Positions 36,816 through 46,360 are shown, counted from the stretch's first letter. The stretch is 56,387 nucleotides of DNA from Aliivibrio sp. S4MY1 (GCF_028765545.1 NZ_JARACP010000020.1:1-56387), one strand, 5' to 3'. Notes: generated by a model from the letters alone, not told the origin. Numbers and translations: made by a program.

Positions 36816-37238
36816 ATGAAAGTATGTGGCGTAGAGCTTAAAGGTAATGAAGCAATCATCTGTTTAGTAAATAAATCAGATGGCATGATTGACCTTCCAG
36901 ACTGTCGTGTTGCTAAATTTGATATTACTGAGCCATCTAAAACGGAATCAATCCGTGATTTTCAGTTTAAATTTAAAAAATTAATGCAAGATTACCAAAT
37001 TGAAACGGTTGTTATTAAAGAGCGTTTAATGAAGGGTAAATTTGCAGGTGGTGCTGTAGGCTTTAAATTAGAAGCTGCTATTCAACTGATTGATGAGATT
37101 GAAGTTGAAGTACTAACTGCCGCAGACCAAAAAGCAAGCCTTAAACGTGCGCCTGAAATGCTGCGTGTAAAAGAGATTGGCCTTAAAGGTTACCAACAAG
37201 AAGCATATGAAGCTGCTTACGCTTTCTTAAACTTCTAA
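36816..37238 (+). CDS. DUF3010 family protein (RuvC-like fold expected)
   Basis: This 140-residue protein resembles DUF3010, a family found widely in vibrios and Shewanella. The N-terminus (MKVCGVELKGNEAIICLV) and the segment VVIKERLMKGKFAGGAVGFKLE suggest an RNase H/RuvC-like core. Whether catalytic acidic residues are complete cannot be settled by eye. The start has AGGA upstream. A terminator hairpin lies 14 bases after the stop. Function is unknown. Confidence 0.8.
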   Translation: MKVCGVELKGNEAIICLVNKSDGMIDLPDCRVAKFDITEPSKTESIRDFQFKFKKLMQDYQIETVVIKERLMKGKFAGGAVGFKLEAAIQLIDEIEVEVLTAADQKASLKRAPEMLRVKEIGLKGYQQEAYEAAYAFLNF

Positions 37239-37251
37239 AATTTAATGATAT

Positions 37252-37276
37252 AAAGGATGGGTGACCATCCTTTTTT
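37252..37276 (+). terminator. Terminator after the DUF3010-like gene
   Basis: A 9-pair perfect stem (AAAGGATGG / CCATCCTTT) with a 4-base loop ends in a T-run. The next gene starts 10 bases later, so it may act as an attenuator for it. Confidence 0.8.
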
Positions 37277-37285
37277 GTAGGTGCT

Positions 37286-37777
37286 ATGACTATTAATTCT
37301 GAAACATTTTTTCAACAAAAACAGGCTTGGTTATCGAACCAAGTTAATGTTGACTTTCCAACTCCTGAAAGTGTGAAAGGCCGAGATGTTTATTTAAAGC
37401 AACCTGCGAAAGTGGCAGAAGAATATACATTATCATCGGAAACACTACCTGAAACCATCTCGGTTCTATTGGTGACAGAGCATAGATTAACGATTCGCTG
37501 GGCAATAACCGTTGCTAGTCAATGGGATGCTGAATATGATGAAGTATTGGAGTTTTTAACTCAAATCGATCTATGCGATGATTATCAATTGTTTGTTGCA
37601 CTTGATGGCATGAAACCTGTTGCTGCTTGTTTATCTCAAGTTATTGAAGGAATAATGTACGTTTCTGATATTGCATTAACCAGCGATGCTATTAATGAGC
37701 ATGCTTTTTTAAACGCTGTGATGGCTCAGCAGTCTATTCGATTTGAAAGCACGCTTAAGTCTTGCATTAAAAATTAA
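37286..37777 (+). CDS. Unknown protein with weak GNAT-like pattern
   Basis: This 163-residue soluble protein is not recognised. The segment FVALDGMKPVAACLSQVIEGIMYVSDIAL resembles the central strands of GNAT acetyltransferases (ligand strand then an acidic/Asp step), but the acetyl-CoA loop RxxGxG is not visible, so a degenerate or distant member is possible. It starts 9 bases after the terminator of the preceding gene and ends 30 bases before the HD-GYP gene, so it may be expressed with the latter. Confidence 0.6.
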   Translation: MTINSETFFQQKQAWLSNQVNVDFPTPESVKGRDVYLKQPAKVAEEYTLSSETLPETISVLLVTEHRLTIRWAITVASQWDAEYDEVLEFLTQIDLCDDYQLFVALDGMKPVAACLSQVIEGIMYVSDIALTSDAINEHAFLNAVMAQQSIRFESTLKSCIKN

Positions 37778-37807
37778 CTTGGTGTTTGTTTATTGAGCGA
37801 TAAGTTT

Positions 37808-39562
37808 ATGCGTCATTATTTTTCATTGTTATTTAGCTTAGTTTTTGTCTTTTTTACATTGAATACTGCGGCAAAGCCACTTGCAACAGAAAAACCGATT
37901 AATATCCTAGTATTACATTCATATAGCCCTTCATATGAATGGACTCAAAATATTGAGGATGGGATAAAAAATACGGCCAAAAATAGTGATAAGCCAATTC
38001 GTCTTTCTATTGAGTATATGGATTCTAAGCGAATTAAGGGAAGGGATTATCAAACTCAATATGCAAATTACTTAAGCGCTAAGTACACTCGAGATTATTT
38101 TGATGCTGTTATTGTTTCTGATGATAATGGGCTTAATTTTCTCGTTAAAAATGGTGAGTATTTATTCCCAGAAATACCTATTGTTGCCGTTGGTATAAAT
38201 AACCTTAGTATTGATTTAGGTTCATTAGCCGATCGAACGACTGTTTATTATGAAAAAGATCATATCCTTGAAAACCTTGAGTTGGTTCAATCTCTTTTCC
38301 CGCAAACAAAAACTATCTATTTACTGAGTGATAATAGCCTAACCTCACAACTTATTCGTAAAAGTTTTTTAGATGAAGCAGAACATTTCCCTGATTTTAC
38401 TATTAAGATTATTGATGATAAACCACTAATGGAGGCGGCATCTTATCTATCCCGATTGTCGTCTGATTCTGTTGTATTTTTAACTCACTATAATACAGAG
38501 CTTCAACAGGGGAAATATTATGATTATGCCTCTGTTGCATCTCAACTATCCAAAAAAAGTGCCGCACCTATTTTCGTATTTTGGGAACATTATATTGGCT
38601 ATGGGGTACTTGGGGGGTATGTTAACCGTTCATATTCATTGGGTGTACAGTCAATTTTATCGCTAAGCCATAAACTGAAATTTTCAATAATTAAAAATGT
38701 AATTAATTTTCCAACGGCTTGGGAAGGGTTTGTATTTGATCATCGTGTTGTAGATGTATTTAATTTAGATATCGATGATCTCCCTTATGCATCCAGTGTT
38801 GTTAATAAGCCGCCGTCGTATCTTTATGAAAATAGAAACATAATTACAGTTACCTTTCTTTTAATTTCAATGATGTTAGGGATTATCATTACTCAGTTTA
38901 TTGCTATACGTCGTAAAAAAGAGCTGAACGAGAATAAGTCTCATATTTTAGCTCTACAAAATAAGACATTACGAGTTCAAAGAGCAATGATTGAAGTACT
39001 TGGAGAGGCGATTGAAACACGATCGGGAGAAACGGGAAACCATGTACGTCGGGTAGCAAAAATGTCGTTATTGCTTGGTAAAATATACGGGTTACCTAAA
39101 AGCGAATATGAATTAATTGAAGTTATTAGCCCAATGCATGATGTTGGAAAAATAGGGATCCCTGAAGCCATTTTGGATAAGCCAGGTAGATTAACTCAAG
39201 AAGAGAGAGTTATTATTGAGACGCATACAGAGCTAGGATATAAACTATTAAGCTCTGGTGATGGAGAAATAATGCAGTCTGCAGCAAGGATTGCTTTAGA
39301 GCACCATGAACGGTGGGATGGGAAAGGTTACCCAAATCAATTAGCGGCGCATGATATACATATTTTTGCTCGAATTACTGCTATTACAGATGTGTTTGAT
39401 GCTTTAATGAGTAAGCGTTGTTATAAAGAAGCGTGGCCTTTAGAACAGGTTATTGAATTATTTAGTCGAGAATGTGGCAAGCAGTTTGATCCTGAGTTGT
39501 GTACTTTATTTCTAAAGAATATTGATGAATTTGTAAGTATTCGTCAGCAGTACCCTGATTGA
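37808..39562 (+). CDS. HD-GYP c-di-GMP phosphodiesterase with ABC-substrate-binding-like sensor
   Basis: This 584-residue membrane protein has an N-terminal signal/membrane segment, a periplasmic domain of about 290 residues resembling ABC transporter substrate-binding proteins (ILVLHSYSPSYEWTQNI), a membrane segment (about residues 343-365) and a cytosolic HD-GYP domain. HD is at residues 444-445 and GYP at 507-509, with HHERWDGKGYP complete, so c-di-GMP hydrolysis to GMP is likely. I place the start at ATG 37808 (MRHYFSLLF); a TTG at 37793 is only an in-frame extension. The sensor ligand is unknown. A strong terminator follows it. Confidence 0.9.
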   Translation: MRHYFSLLFSLVFVFFTLNTAAKPLATEKPINILVLHSYSPSYEWTQNIEDGIKNTAKNSDKPIRLSIEYMDSKRIKGRDYQTQYANYLSAKYTRDYFDAVIVSDDNGLNFLVKNGEYLFPEIPIVAVGINNLSIDLGSLADRTTVYYEKDHILENLELVQSLFPQTKTIYLLSDNSLTSQLIRKSFLDEAEHFPDFTIKIIDDKPLMEAASYLSRLSSDSVVFLTHYNTELQQGKYYDYASVASQLSKKSAAPIFVFWEHYIGYGVLGGYVNRSYSLGVQSILSLSHKLKFSIIKNVINFPTAWEGFVFDHRVVDVFNLDIDDLPYASSVVNKPPSYLYENRNIITVTFLLISMMLGIIITQFIAIRRKKELNENKSHILALQNKTLRVQRAMIEVLGEAIETRSGETGNHVRRVAKMSLLLGKIYGLPKSEYELIEVISPMHDVGKIGIPEAILDKPGRLTQEERVIIETHTELGYKLLSSGDGEIMQSAARIALEHHERWDGKGYPNQLAAHDIHIFARITAITDVFDALMSKRCYKEAWPLEQVIELFSRECGKQFDPELCTLFLKNIDEFVSIRQQYPD

Positions 39563-39581
39563 TATTTGAAATAGAAGAATA

Positions 39582-39618
39582 AAAAAGCCCGGTAGTTCGA
39601 TGAACTATCGGGCTTTTT
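39582..39618. terminator. Bidirectional terminator between HD-GYP and gltS copy 2
   Basis: A stem of about 17 pairs (AAAAAGCCCGGTAGTTC, one G-T) with a 3-base loop has T-runs on both strands. Confidence 0.9.
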
Positions 39619-39634
39619 GCTATTGATATGATTT

Positions 39635-40858
39635 TTATCCAATAAAGCTAATGTAAGTTTGTAATATGATTAGGTTAACAATATCAATAAAGAAAGCACC
39701 TACAATAGGTACAACCATAAATGCTTGTGGTGATGGGCCAAAACGAGAAACTAATGACCCCATATTCATTACCGCAGTAGGCGTTGCTCCAAGACCAAAG
39801 CCACAGTGCCCGCCAGCTATTACCGCTGCATCATAGTTGGAGCCCATTGCTCGGAACGTAACAAAATATGAGAACAAAGCTAATACAACTGTTTGAACCG
39901 ATAAAATAATTAATAATGGAATGGCTAAATCAAAAATATTCCACAATTTTAAACTCATTAATGCCATCGCAAGAAAGAGGGCAAGGGAGACTGTGCCTAA
40001 AATATCAACGGTTTCAGTATCAATTTTATGGATCTTAGTGACTTCAGTAATATTAGTAATAAATACACCGATAAATAACGCATAAACAAAATCAGGAATT
40101 TTTAGCCAAGATATTTCAAATGTGGCAATAAAATCACCAAGATGGCCAGCACCAACAACACAAAGTAAAAGTACAAATAGGGTTTCAATTACTTTTTTTG
40201 CGGTAACTTTTTCTTCTTCACGCTCATTGTACGTTACAACTTCAGGGAAACGAGTATGAGTGTCTATACCTGAACCGTATTCTGATTCAAGGTTATGCTT
40301 GTGGATCAATTTTTGTGCAATTGGGCTACCAATAAGCCCACCCATAATTAAACCAAACGTAGCTGAAGCCATTGCAAGTTCAAGTGTATTTAGGTTATAG
40401 CTTTCAGCAAACGTATTAGACCAAGCTGCACCAGTTCCATGTCCTCCAGATAGTGTAATAGAACCTGCAATCAACCCCATTAGAGGGTCAAGTCCCATTA
40501 AGCTAGCTAGGCTAACACCAATACCGTTTTGGATAATGATGTAAACGGAAGCAACAGCAAGAAATAAGAAGACCTTTGTACCTCCTTTAATTAGCTGTTT
40601 ATAGTTGGCCGCAAGACCAACAGTACTAAAGAACATAAGCATGAATGTACTTTGTAAAGGTAGCGAGAATTGTAGGTTTATCCCTTGAAAATGAAGGATA
40701 GTAATAACAACCGCTACAATTAACCCACCCACAATAGGTTCTGGGATATTGTATTTTTTAAATAAAGCAACTTTTGAATTGATGATATGTCCTAAAAAAA
40801 GGACAGCGATAGCAATCAAAAATGATTCAAGTGCGCCAATAGATAGAGTGTTTGACAT
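39635..40858 (-). CDS. gltS: Sodium/glutamate symporter GltS, copy 2
   Basis: This is a 407-residue close paralogue of the gene at 8642-9865. By eye most residues are the same (GGHGTGAAWS, PEPIVGGLI, GGHCGFGLGATPTA), with changes concentrated around the loop before WLKIPDFVYAL. I place the start at ATG 40858 (MSNTLSIGALES), which has AGGAG seven bases upstream and matches the other copy; the frame opens earlier at 40882 without support. It is the same type of sodium/glutamate symporter and could differ in affinity or expression. It is convergent with the HD-GYP gene. Confidence 0.93.
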   Translation of the reverse strand: MSNTLSIGALESFLIAIAVLFLGHIINSKVALFKKYNIPEPIVGGLIVAVVITILHFQGINLQFSLPLQSTFMLMFFSTVGLAANYKQLIKGGTKVFLFLAVASVYIIIQNGIGVSLASLMGLDPLMGLIAGSITLSGGHGTGAAWSNTFAESYNLNTLELAMASATFGLIMGGLIGSPIAQKLIHKHNLESEYGSGIDTHTRFPEVVTYNEREEEKVTAKKVIETLFVLLLCVVGAGHLGDFIATFEISWLKIPDFVYALFIGVFITNITEVTKIHKIDTETVDILGTVSLALFLAMALMSLKLWNIFDLAIPLLIILSVQTVVLALFSYFVTFRAMGSNYDAAVIAGGHCGFGLGATPTAVMNMGSLVSRFGPSPQAFMVVPIVGAFFIDIVNLIILQTYISFIG

Positions 40859-41075
40859 AGTACTCCTAAGTTGAAATATCATTTATAGTTTCATTCAAGT
40901 TAGTGTATTTCGAAATAAAATGAAGAATACATGTATTTTAATGCATTTTTAAGAATGATATTGTCTGATTTCAGGGACTGATAGTAGCACTTTTATCAGC
41001 AAGATAGGGTTGCAGTAGAGTAAAAGATGAGAATGTACTGTTATGATTGAAGATTAATTTGATGTCTTTCTTTTG

Positions 41076-42059
41076 TTACTCATCATAAAACAACACAATA
41101 CTGCCTCCTCGTAACGCACTTCCAACATTAAATGTGAAGCCAATTCCAACGTTATCGACAAGTGAAATCCATTTTCTAGTATCGATTAACCATGCAATAT
41201 TGAACTCATAATAAAAGTCAGTGCCAAGTGGAGCATTCACATCCCCACCCAAATCAACACGTTTTGCTTTTAGATAAAGGACCTGAGCGAAACGATTCCA
41301 ATGAGCCATGTTATAGCGCATTTGTATACTGTTGATAAAACGCCAAACTTCAGGGTTTACTTCCGAGCTGTAATCTGAAGAACCTCCAAATCCTTGTCCA
41401 TAGGCGTAATGATAACTGTTGTTAAAACGCCACTCTCCCCAAGGTTCTTCTTTTTTATATTCAAAGGAAATTTTAGGTTCAATAATAAACGCATTCGTTG
41501 ATACATTAAAAAGAACGCCATCAAGATGAGGCGCTAACGCTTGGCTATAGGCCGTATTATACTCGTGAGTATTGCGATAATGCATTAAGTGTAGTGCATT
41601 GCCAAAGGAGATGGTCCAATTTTCTTGGAAAACATAATTTTGAGCATATTCAGCATATAGACCAAAGATTTCATCTAAATCAGAATCAGGCTGTGATTTA
41701 TCTTGAAACTTAACATCAATGTTTGTATTGACATAAGATGCTCGAAGCGTAATGTCATGGCTCCATCGGGAGTCTGGGTCATCTGTCAGTTCAAAAGTGT
41801 AGGGTAGCGAGTAAACTGTCATTTTACTGCGTAAATCTACAGAGTCGGCACTACCGATATTTTCATTATCAGTTTCTAAATAGTTATTAGGATTAAAATC
41901 AGCAATACCAAAGGTGATCATGTTGCTATCAGATAAAACGAGAGAGGTAGCAAAAGCCTCTTCAAATTGACGAACAGGTGTAATGTTACGAGCAATAGCT
42001 TTATCCATTACTGTATTAAGTAATAAAATAATAAGAAAAGAAATTGGTCCGCGTTGCAT
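41076..42059 (-). CDS. Outer-membrane beta-barrel protein (solitary autotransporter-barrel-like)
   Basis: This 327-residue protein has an N-terminal signal peptide (SFLIILLLNTVMDKAIA) and strongly alternating beta-strand sequence throughout. The layout, with no passenger domain, resembles the 'solitary outer membrane autotransporter beta-barrel' family reported in vibrios. The C-terminus is IVLFYDE, not a classic porin phenylalanine, which is unusual for a BAM signal. It is a single gene with no partner in the neighbourhood. The precise family is from memory and not confirmed; a general outer-membrane barrel is well supported by composition. Confidence 0.6.
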   Translation of the reverse strand: MQRGPISFLIILLLNTVMDKAIARNITPVRQFEEAFATSLVLSDSNMITFGIADFNPNNYLETDNENIGSADSVDLRSKMTVYSLPYTFELTDDPDSRWSHDITLRASYVNTNIDVKFQDKSQPDSDLDEIFGLYAEYAQNYVFQENWTISFGNALHLMHYRNTHEYNTAYSQALAPHLDGVLFNVSTNAFIIEPKISFEYKKEEPWGEWRFNNSYHYAYGQGFGGSSDYSSEVNPEVWRFINSIQMRYNMAHWNRFAQVLYLKAKRVDLGGDVNAPLGTDFYYEFNIAWLIDTRKWISLVDNVGIGFTFNVGSALRGGSIVLFYDE

Positions 42060-42214
42060 TGCCTGTCCTTTGAAAAGAGTCCCTAATAATGTAATAGAAG
42101 TAGTGATTTAAATCTATATTAAATCAGCTTGTTATCTCAACTTTTCCCAAAAACAATACGGTTGTGAGGTGTATTGAAAAACAGAATTGCGTTAGATAGC
42201 TATTTATTCTTATA

Positions 42215-42258
42215 ATATGAAAACACAAAAAGAATAATGTCAGATTGTGTTTTCATAT
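42215..42258 (-). terminator. Hairpin after the ABC exporter gene
   Basis: A perfect 13-pair stem (ATATGAAAACACA / TGTGTTTTCATAT) with an 18-base loop lies just past the ABC exporter stop codon. The trailing T-run is weak. Confidence 0.6.
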
Positions 42259-42273
42259 GAAGATTACTTATGA

Positions 42274-44100
42274 CTATTCACTAATGAACCCGCCTGTTTG
42301 GTGGTTCCATAGTTGAGCATAAATGCCACCTAATGCAACGAGCTCTTGATGAGTGCCTTGCTCAACAACGCGACCTTGGTCCATCACTAATAGTCGGTCC
42401 ATCGCTGCAATAGTTGATAAGCGATGAGCAATAGCAATAACCGTTTTTCCTTCCATAAGCTCATCTAAGCTATCTTGAATTGCCGCTTCTACTTCGGAAT
42501 CGAGTGCAGATGTCGCTTCATCTAAGATCAATAGCGGTGCATCTTTCAGTAGTACTCGTGATATAGCTATACGCTGACGTTGGCCTCCTGAAAGTTTAAC
42601 TCCTCGCTCACCAACTTGAGCATCGTAGCCTTTACTGCCATAGGAGTCGGTTAAGGTTTCGATAAATTCATGAGCTTGAGCCTGTTTAGTCGCAGTAAAT
42701 AATTCGTCATCACTGGCATCAGGTCTGCCATATTTGATGTTATCTCTAATAGAACGGTGTAATAAAGAGGTATCTTGGCTAACCATACCTATTTGGCTGC
42801 GTAATGAGTCTTGTGTTACGTCTCTTAGATCATGACCATCAATAGTAATAGCCCCTGACTCTATATCGTGAAAACGAAGTAATAGATTGACCAATGTTGA
42901 TTTTCCGGCACCAGAACGGCCAACTAAACCAATTTTTTCTCCCGGTTTTATTTCAAGATTCAAGTCATTAATTACGCCTTTATTTTCACCATAGTGGAAA
43001 TTTACTTTATCAAACTTAATAGAACCTTGGGTTACTTTTAGCTCTGAAGCTCCAGGCTTATCATTAATAGTGATAGGCTTTGATAATGTATTCATTCCAT
43101 CAGTTACTGTGCCTAGATTCTCAAATAATGAGCTGATTTCCCACATAATCCAATGTGACATGCCATTAATTCGTAATGCTAAACTAATCGCGATAGCAAT
43201 AGCACCAACCGACAATACATTGTCAATCCATAGCATGATAGAAACAGCTGCAATTGAAAAAACAAGAAGGTAGTTGATGATTTCTACTGAAATGTTAATC
43301 CCAGTAGCTAAACGCATTTGTTTATGCACGGTACTAAGGAATTCTCTCATTCCTTCTTCTGCGTATTCAGTTTCACGTTTACTGTGACTAAATAATTTTA
43401 CTGTGTTGATGTTAGTATAGCTATCAACAATACGGCCTGTCATTGTCGAGCGGGCATCGGCTTGTTTTTCTGAAATCGCTTTTAATTTTGGAACAAAGTA
43501 AAACTGGATAGCAACATAAGCTGCTAGCCAGATCAGCATTGGCGCCATTAATCGCCAGTCTGCTTGACCAACCATAACGATCATTGAGGTGAAATAAACC
43601 GAGATATATACCAATACATCAAGTAATTTCATTACCGTTTCACGTACAGATAGAGAGGTTTGCATTACCTTTGTTGCAATACGTCCCGCAAAATCATCAG
43701 AATAAAATGAAACACTCTGTTTTAGAAGGTATCGATGAGCCTGCCAACGAATAGCCATTGGGTAATTTCCCAATAGCGTTTGGTGAGTAATAAGAGAGTG
43801 AATAAGGATTAAAATAGGGACTCCAACCACTACAAGTAGGCCTAGCCACATTAAAGTATGGCCCTCTTGAGCTAAAAATGTATCTCTATTATGCGTCGAT
43901 AGCCAATCAACTAATTGTCCCATGAAACCAAAAAGTGAGACCTCAATAACCGCAATAATGGCACTTAGAGAAGACATTGCAATAAGAGGGAGCTCATAGC
44001 CTTTGGTGTAATGACGGCAAAATGCATACAGTCCTTTTGGTGGTTGCTCGGGGTCTTGTTTTGGAAACGCGGTGGTAAGCCGTTCAAAAAAGTTAAACAT
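42274..44100 (-). CDS. ABC exporter (fused permease and ATPase), multidrug/lipid type
   Basis: This 608-residue half-transporter has an N-terminal six-segment membrane domain (about residues 30-330) and a C-terminal ATPase domain. Walker A is GRSGAGKSTL, the Q-loop and signature are SQDTSLL and LSGGQRQR, and Walker B is LLILDEATSALDSE. It should act as a homodimer or heterodimer exporting lipid or drug-like substrates. It is related to MsbA/MDR-type and bacterial multidrug exporters, but substrate cannot be told. The first about 25 residues are a cytosolic tail. It is divergent from the yeiR-like gene across 199 bases. Confidence 0.9.
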   Translation of the reverse strand: MFNFFERLTTAFPKQDPEQPPKGLYAFCRHYTKGYELPLIAMSSLSAIIAVIEVSLFGFMGQLVDWLSTHNRDTFLAQEGHTLMWLGLLVVVGVPILILIHSLITHQTLLGNYPMAIRWQAHRYLLKQSVSFYSDDFAGRIATKVMQTSLSVRETVMKLLDVLVYISVYFTSMIVMVGQADWRLMAPMLIWLAAYVAIQFYFVPKLKAISEKQADARSTMTGRIVDSYTNINTVKLFSHSKRETEYAEEGMREFLSTVHKQMRLATGINISVEIINYLLVFSIAAVSIMLWIDNVLSVGAIAIAISLALRINGMSHWIMWEISSLFENLGTVTDGMNTLSKPITINDKPGASELKVTQGSIKFDKVNFHYGENKGVINDLNLEIKPGEKIGLVGRSGAGKSTLVNLLLRFHDIESGAITIDGHDLRDVTQDSLRSQIGMVSQDTSLLHRSIRDNIKYGRPDASDDELFTATKQAQAHEFIETLTDSYGSKGYDAQVGERGVKLSGGQRQRIAISRVLLKDAPLLILDEATSALDSEVEAAIQDSLDELMEGKTVIAIAHRLSTIAAMDRLLVMDQGRVVEQGTHQELVALGGIYAQLWNHQTGGFISE

Positions 44101-44299
44101 ACATGAAGCCTTTAATTATTGATTTTGTTTAAGAGTAATATCAATGTGTGTTGTAAGAAAAATTTCCATTTCTACATATCATTAACATAACTCAAAACGT
44201 AATTTTATGTAATTGATTTTATGAAATAATCAATAAGTTATTTAAAATAATTAGCAGACTGAGACGCGCTAGAGGTATCATTAACAAATCTTACTAATT

Positions 44300-45283
44300 A
44301 TGAGCAATGTTATGAAAAAAATACCAACTAATATTATTACTGGCTTTCTTGGGGTCGGAAAAACTACCACGATATTACAATTGCTAAAAAATAAACCTGA
44401 AAATGAATCTTGGGCTGTTTTAGTCAATGAATTTGGTGAAGTTGGTATTGATGGCGCATTCTTAACGGAAAGTGGCGCAATGGTGAAAGAGGTCCCTGGG
44501 GGTTGTATGTGTTGCACCGCAGGGTTACCGATGTCGGTTGGGATAAATGCGCTTTTAAGACAAAAACCAGACCGTTTGATTATTGAACCAACAGGCTTAG
44601 GGCATCCTAAAAAAATACTGGCTATTTTGCAGTCAGAAAACTACAAGAATTACATTGACTTAAAAGCAACCATCGGCCTTGTTGATCCTAGAAACCTATC
44701 TGATGAGAAGTATACGAGTAATCAAAACTTTAATGATCAATTAAATATCTCAGATATCGTTGTTGCGACTAAAATGGATATGGCATCAGACTATGATGAA
44801 TGTTTATTTCATTCTTGGGTTAAATCGTTACCACATCAACCAAAATCAACCGCTATTGACCATGGAGAATTACCTTTACACTGGTTAGAGGAAGATCGAA
44901 CCACTGACTTAACCATTGAAGAGCACCATCACCATCATGCAGAGCAAGAAATAGTGGAGATGGTATTAGAACCGGGTCAAAAATTTTGTCGTAAAGAAAA
45001 TAAAGGGCAGGGTTATGTTAGCTGTGGTTGGTTCTTTGGGGCTGAATCAGTATTTGATTTTGATGAGTTATTTTCAATGCTCTCAGCTCTTACTGCTGAA
45101 CGTGTTAAAGCGGTGATGAACACTAATAAAGGTTTTTATGCATTCAATGTTGCTAATGGTGTTGTTTCTGTCAATTTACTTAGCATTGATGGCATGGAAT
45201 CAAAACTAGAAGTGATTGATACTCAGCTATTACCTTGGGATCAGTTAGAAGACATCTTGCTTAGCCTACTTATTGAAGAATGA
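44300..45283 (+). CDS. yeiR: Zinc-binding G3E GTPase, YeiR-like (CobW/COG0523)
   Basis: This 327-residue protein has the P-loop GFLGVGKTT, the metal-binding GGCMCC motif (CxCC), LIIEPTGLGHP, and a C-terminal CobW_C region. A histidine-rich stretch EEHHHHHAEQE lies mid-protein and could store or bind zinc. The N-terminus follows E. coli YeiR (ZagA), a zinc-responsive GTPase used under zinc limitation. A second ATG at 44312 is an alternative start; neither has a strong ribosome site. No Zur box was recognisable in the upstream gap. It is divergent from the ABC exporter gene. Confidence 0.85.
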   Translation: MSNVMKKIPTNIITGFLGVGKTTTILQLLKNKPENESWAVLVNEFGEVGIDGAFLTESGAMVKEVPGGCMCCTAGLPMSVGINALLRQKPDRLIIEPTGLGHPKKILAILQSENYKNYIDLKATIGLVDPRNLSDEKYTSNQNFNDQLNISDIVVATKMDMASDYDECLFHSWVKSLPHQPKSTAIDHGELPLHWLEEDRTTDLTIEEHHHHHAEQEIVEMVLEPGQKFCRKENKGQGYVSCGWFFGAESVFDFDELFSMLSALTAERVKAVMNTNKGFYAFNVANGVVSVNLLSIDGMESKLEVIDTQLLPWDQLEDILLSLLIEE

Positions 45284-45304
45284 GCTTAGTAATAAGAATA
45301 AAAA

Positions 45305-45337
45305 AGAGGTTAACTTATTGGTTAACCTCTCTCTTTT
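45305..45337. terminator. Bidirectional terminator between yeiR and ylqF
   Basis: A 10-pair stem (AGAGGTTAAC / GTTAACCTCT) with a 6-base loop is followed by CTCTTTTTG, with A-rich sequence on the other side for the minus strand. Confidence 0.85.
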
Positions 45338-45357
45338 TGTTTGTGTGTTTAAAATAA

Positions 45358-46302
45358 TTAACGTTTGTTTTTCAAGTAACGTTTACGGCGCTCTTCTTTT
45401 TTCTTAATTTGTTGTTCAACTTTAAGCGCTGCTGCAATTTCAACTGCTTCAAGCTCAGCAGGGATCATATCGGGAAGCTCTAGAGTTAATTGACCTAATG
45501 TGCCAGAACGAAGCTCATGAAGTAGAATTTCAGACGCTTTATAGATATTGATTCGCCCGCCAGCTTGTAAACAACCGCGACTACGACCAATTGCTTCCAT
45601 TAATTCTACATCGTTATTTGGTAATTCATCTAAGTTATAACGCTCTTTCAAACGCTCTGGGTACTGTTTTGCTAAATACTCAACAGTATAGAAGGCAACT
45701 TCATCGTATTCCATTGCTGTATCTTTAACTGCACCAGTGGCAGCAAGACGGAAACCACTGTGTGGGTTTTCAACTTTAGGCCATAAAATACCAGGAGTAT
45801 CAGAGAGAACAACGCCATTTTGTAAATTAATACGTTGTTGGCGACGAGTTACCGCTGGTTGGTTACCGGTTACTGCAATCATACGTCCGGCTAAGGTATT
45901 AATGATGGTTGATTTACCCACATTTGGAATACCCATAATCATGGTACGAACGTTTTTTCCCATCGCTTCACGGTGCGGGACCAACTTACGGCATCTTTCC
46001 ATAATTTTATGGATTTCATCTGGGTTACTGGTTGTCACTGCCATTGCTGTAACACCTTGCTCTTTCTCAAGATGCTCAATCCAAAGTTGAGTCACTTCAG
46101 GATCAGCTAAATCACGCTTGTTCAAAACTTTAATACAAGGCTTATCTTGGCGTAGAGAGGCAATCATTGGATTCTCACTACTGAAAGGGATACGAGCATC
46201 AAGTACTTCAATGATCACATCAATTTTAGGGATCACCTCGGCGATCTCTTTTTGAGCTTTATGCATGTGACCAGGGAACCATTGAATTTTATTGTTAAGC
46301 AT
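45358..46302 (-). CDS. ylqF: Ribosome biogenesis GTPase YlqF/RbgA-like
   Basis: This 314-residue protein is a circularly permuted GTPase: the G4 motif LNKRDLAD comes before G1 (GIPNVGKST) and G3 (DTPGI). The N-terminus (IQWFPGHMHKAQKEI) is typical of YlqF, which helps mature the 50S ribosomal subunit. The C-terminal ANTAR-like extension ends in a basic tail (KKKEERRKRYLKNKR), plausible for rRNA binding. Its 5' side faces the integrative element, so the element was inserted near the upstream region of this gene without damaging its coding sequence. Confidence 0.93.
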   Translation of the reverse strand: MLNNKIQWFPGHMHKAQKEIAEVIPKIDVIIEVLDARIPFSSENPMIASLRQDKPCIKVLNKRDLADPEVTQLWIEHLEKEQGVTAMAVTTSNPDEIHKIMERCRKLVPHREAMGKNVRTMIMGIPNVGKSTIINTLAGRMIAVTGNQPAVTRRQQRINLQNGVVLSDTPGILWPKVENPHSGFRLAATGAVKDTAMEYDEVAFYTVEYLAKQYPERLKERYNLDELPNNDVELMEAIGRSRGCLQAGGRINIYKASEILLHELRSGTLGQLTLELPDMIPAELEAVEIAAALKVEQQIKKKEERRKRYLKNKR

Positions 46303-46338
46303 CTGTATTTTATACTCTTTGTTTTTTATGCATGCTGC

Positions 46339-46360
46339 TTGGGGTACATCATGGGGTACT
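46339..46360 (+). repeat. GGGGTAC direct repeats, probable integrase arm/att region
   Basis: TTGGGGTAC (46339-46347) and TGGGGTACT (46352-46360) are two direct copies five bases apart, upstream of the integrase remnant. GGGGTAC repeats in this position occur before DUF4102-type tyrosine integrase genes; function as arm sites is inferred. A third TGGGGTACT occurs at 56104-56112. Confidence 0.55.

Noticed and set aside
44101-44299. Zur box before the yeiR-like gene
   Set aside because: I looked for a zinc-regulator palindrome in this gap and found no convincing match.
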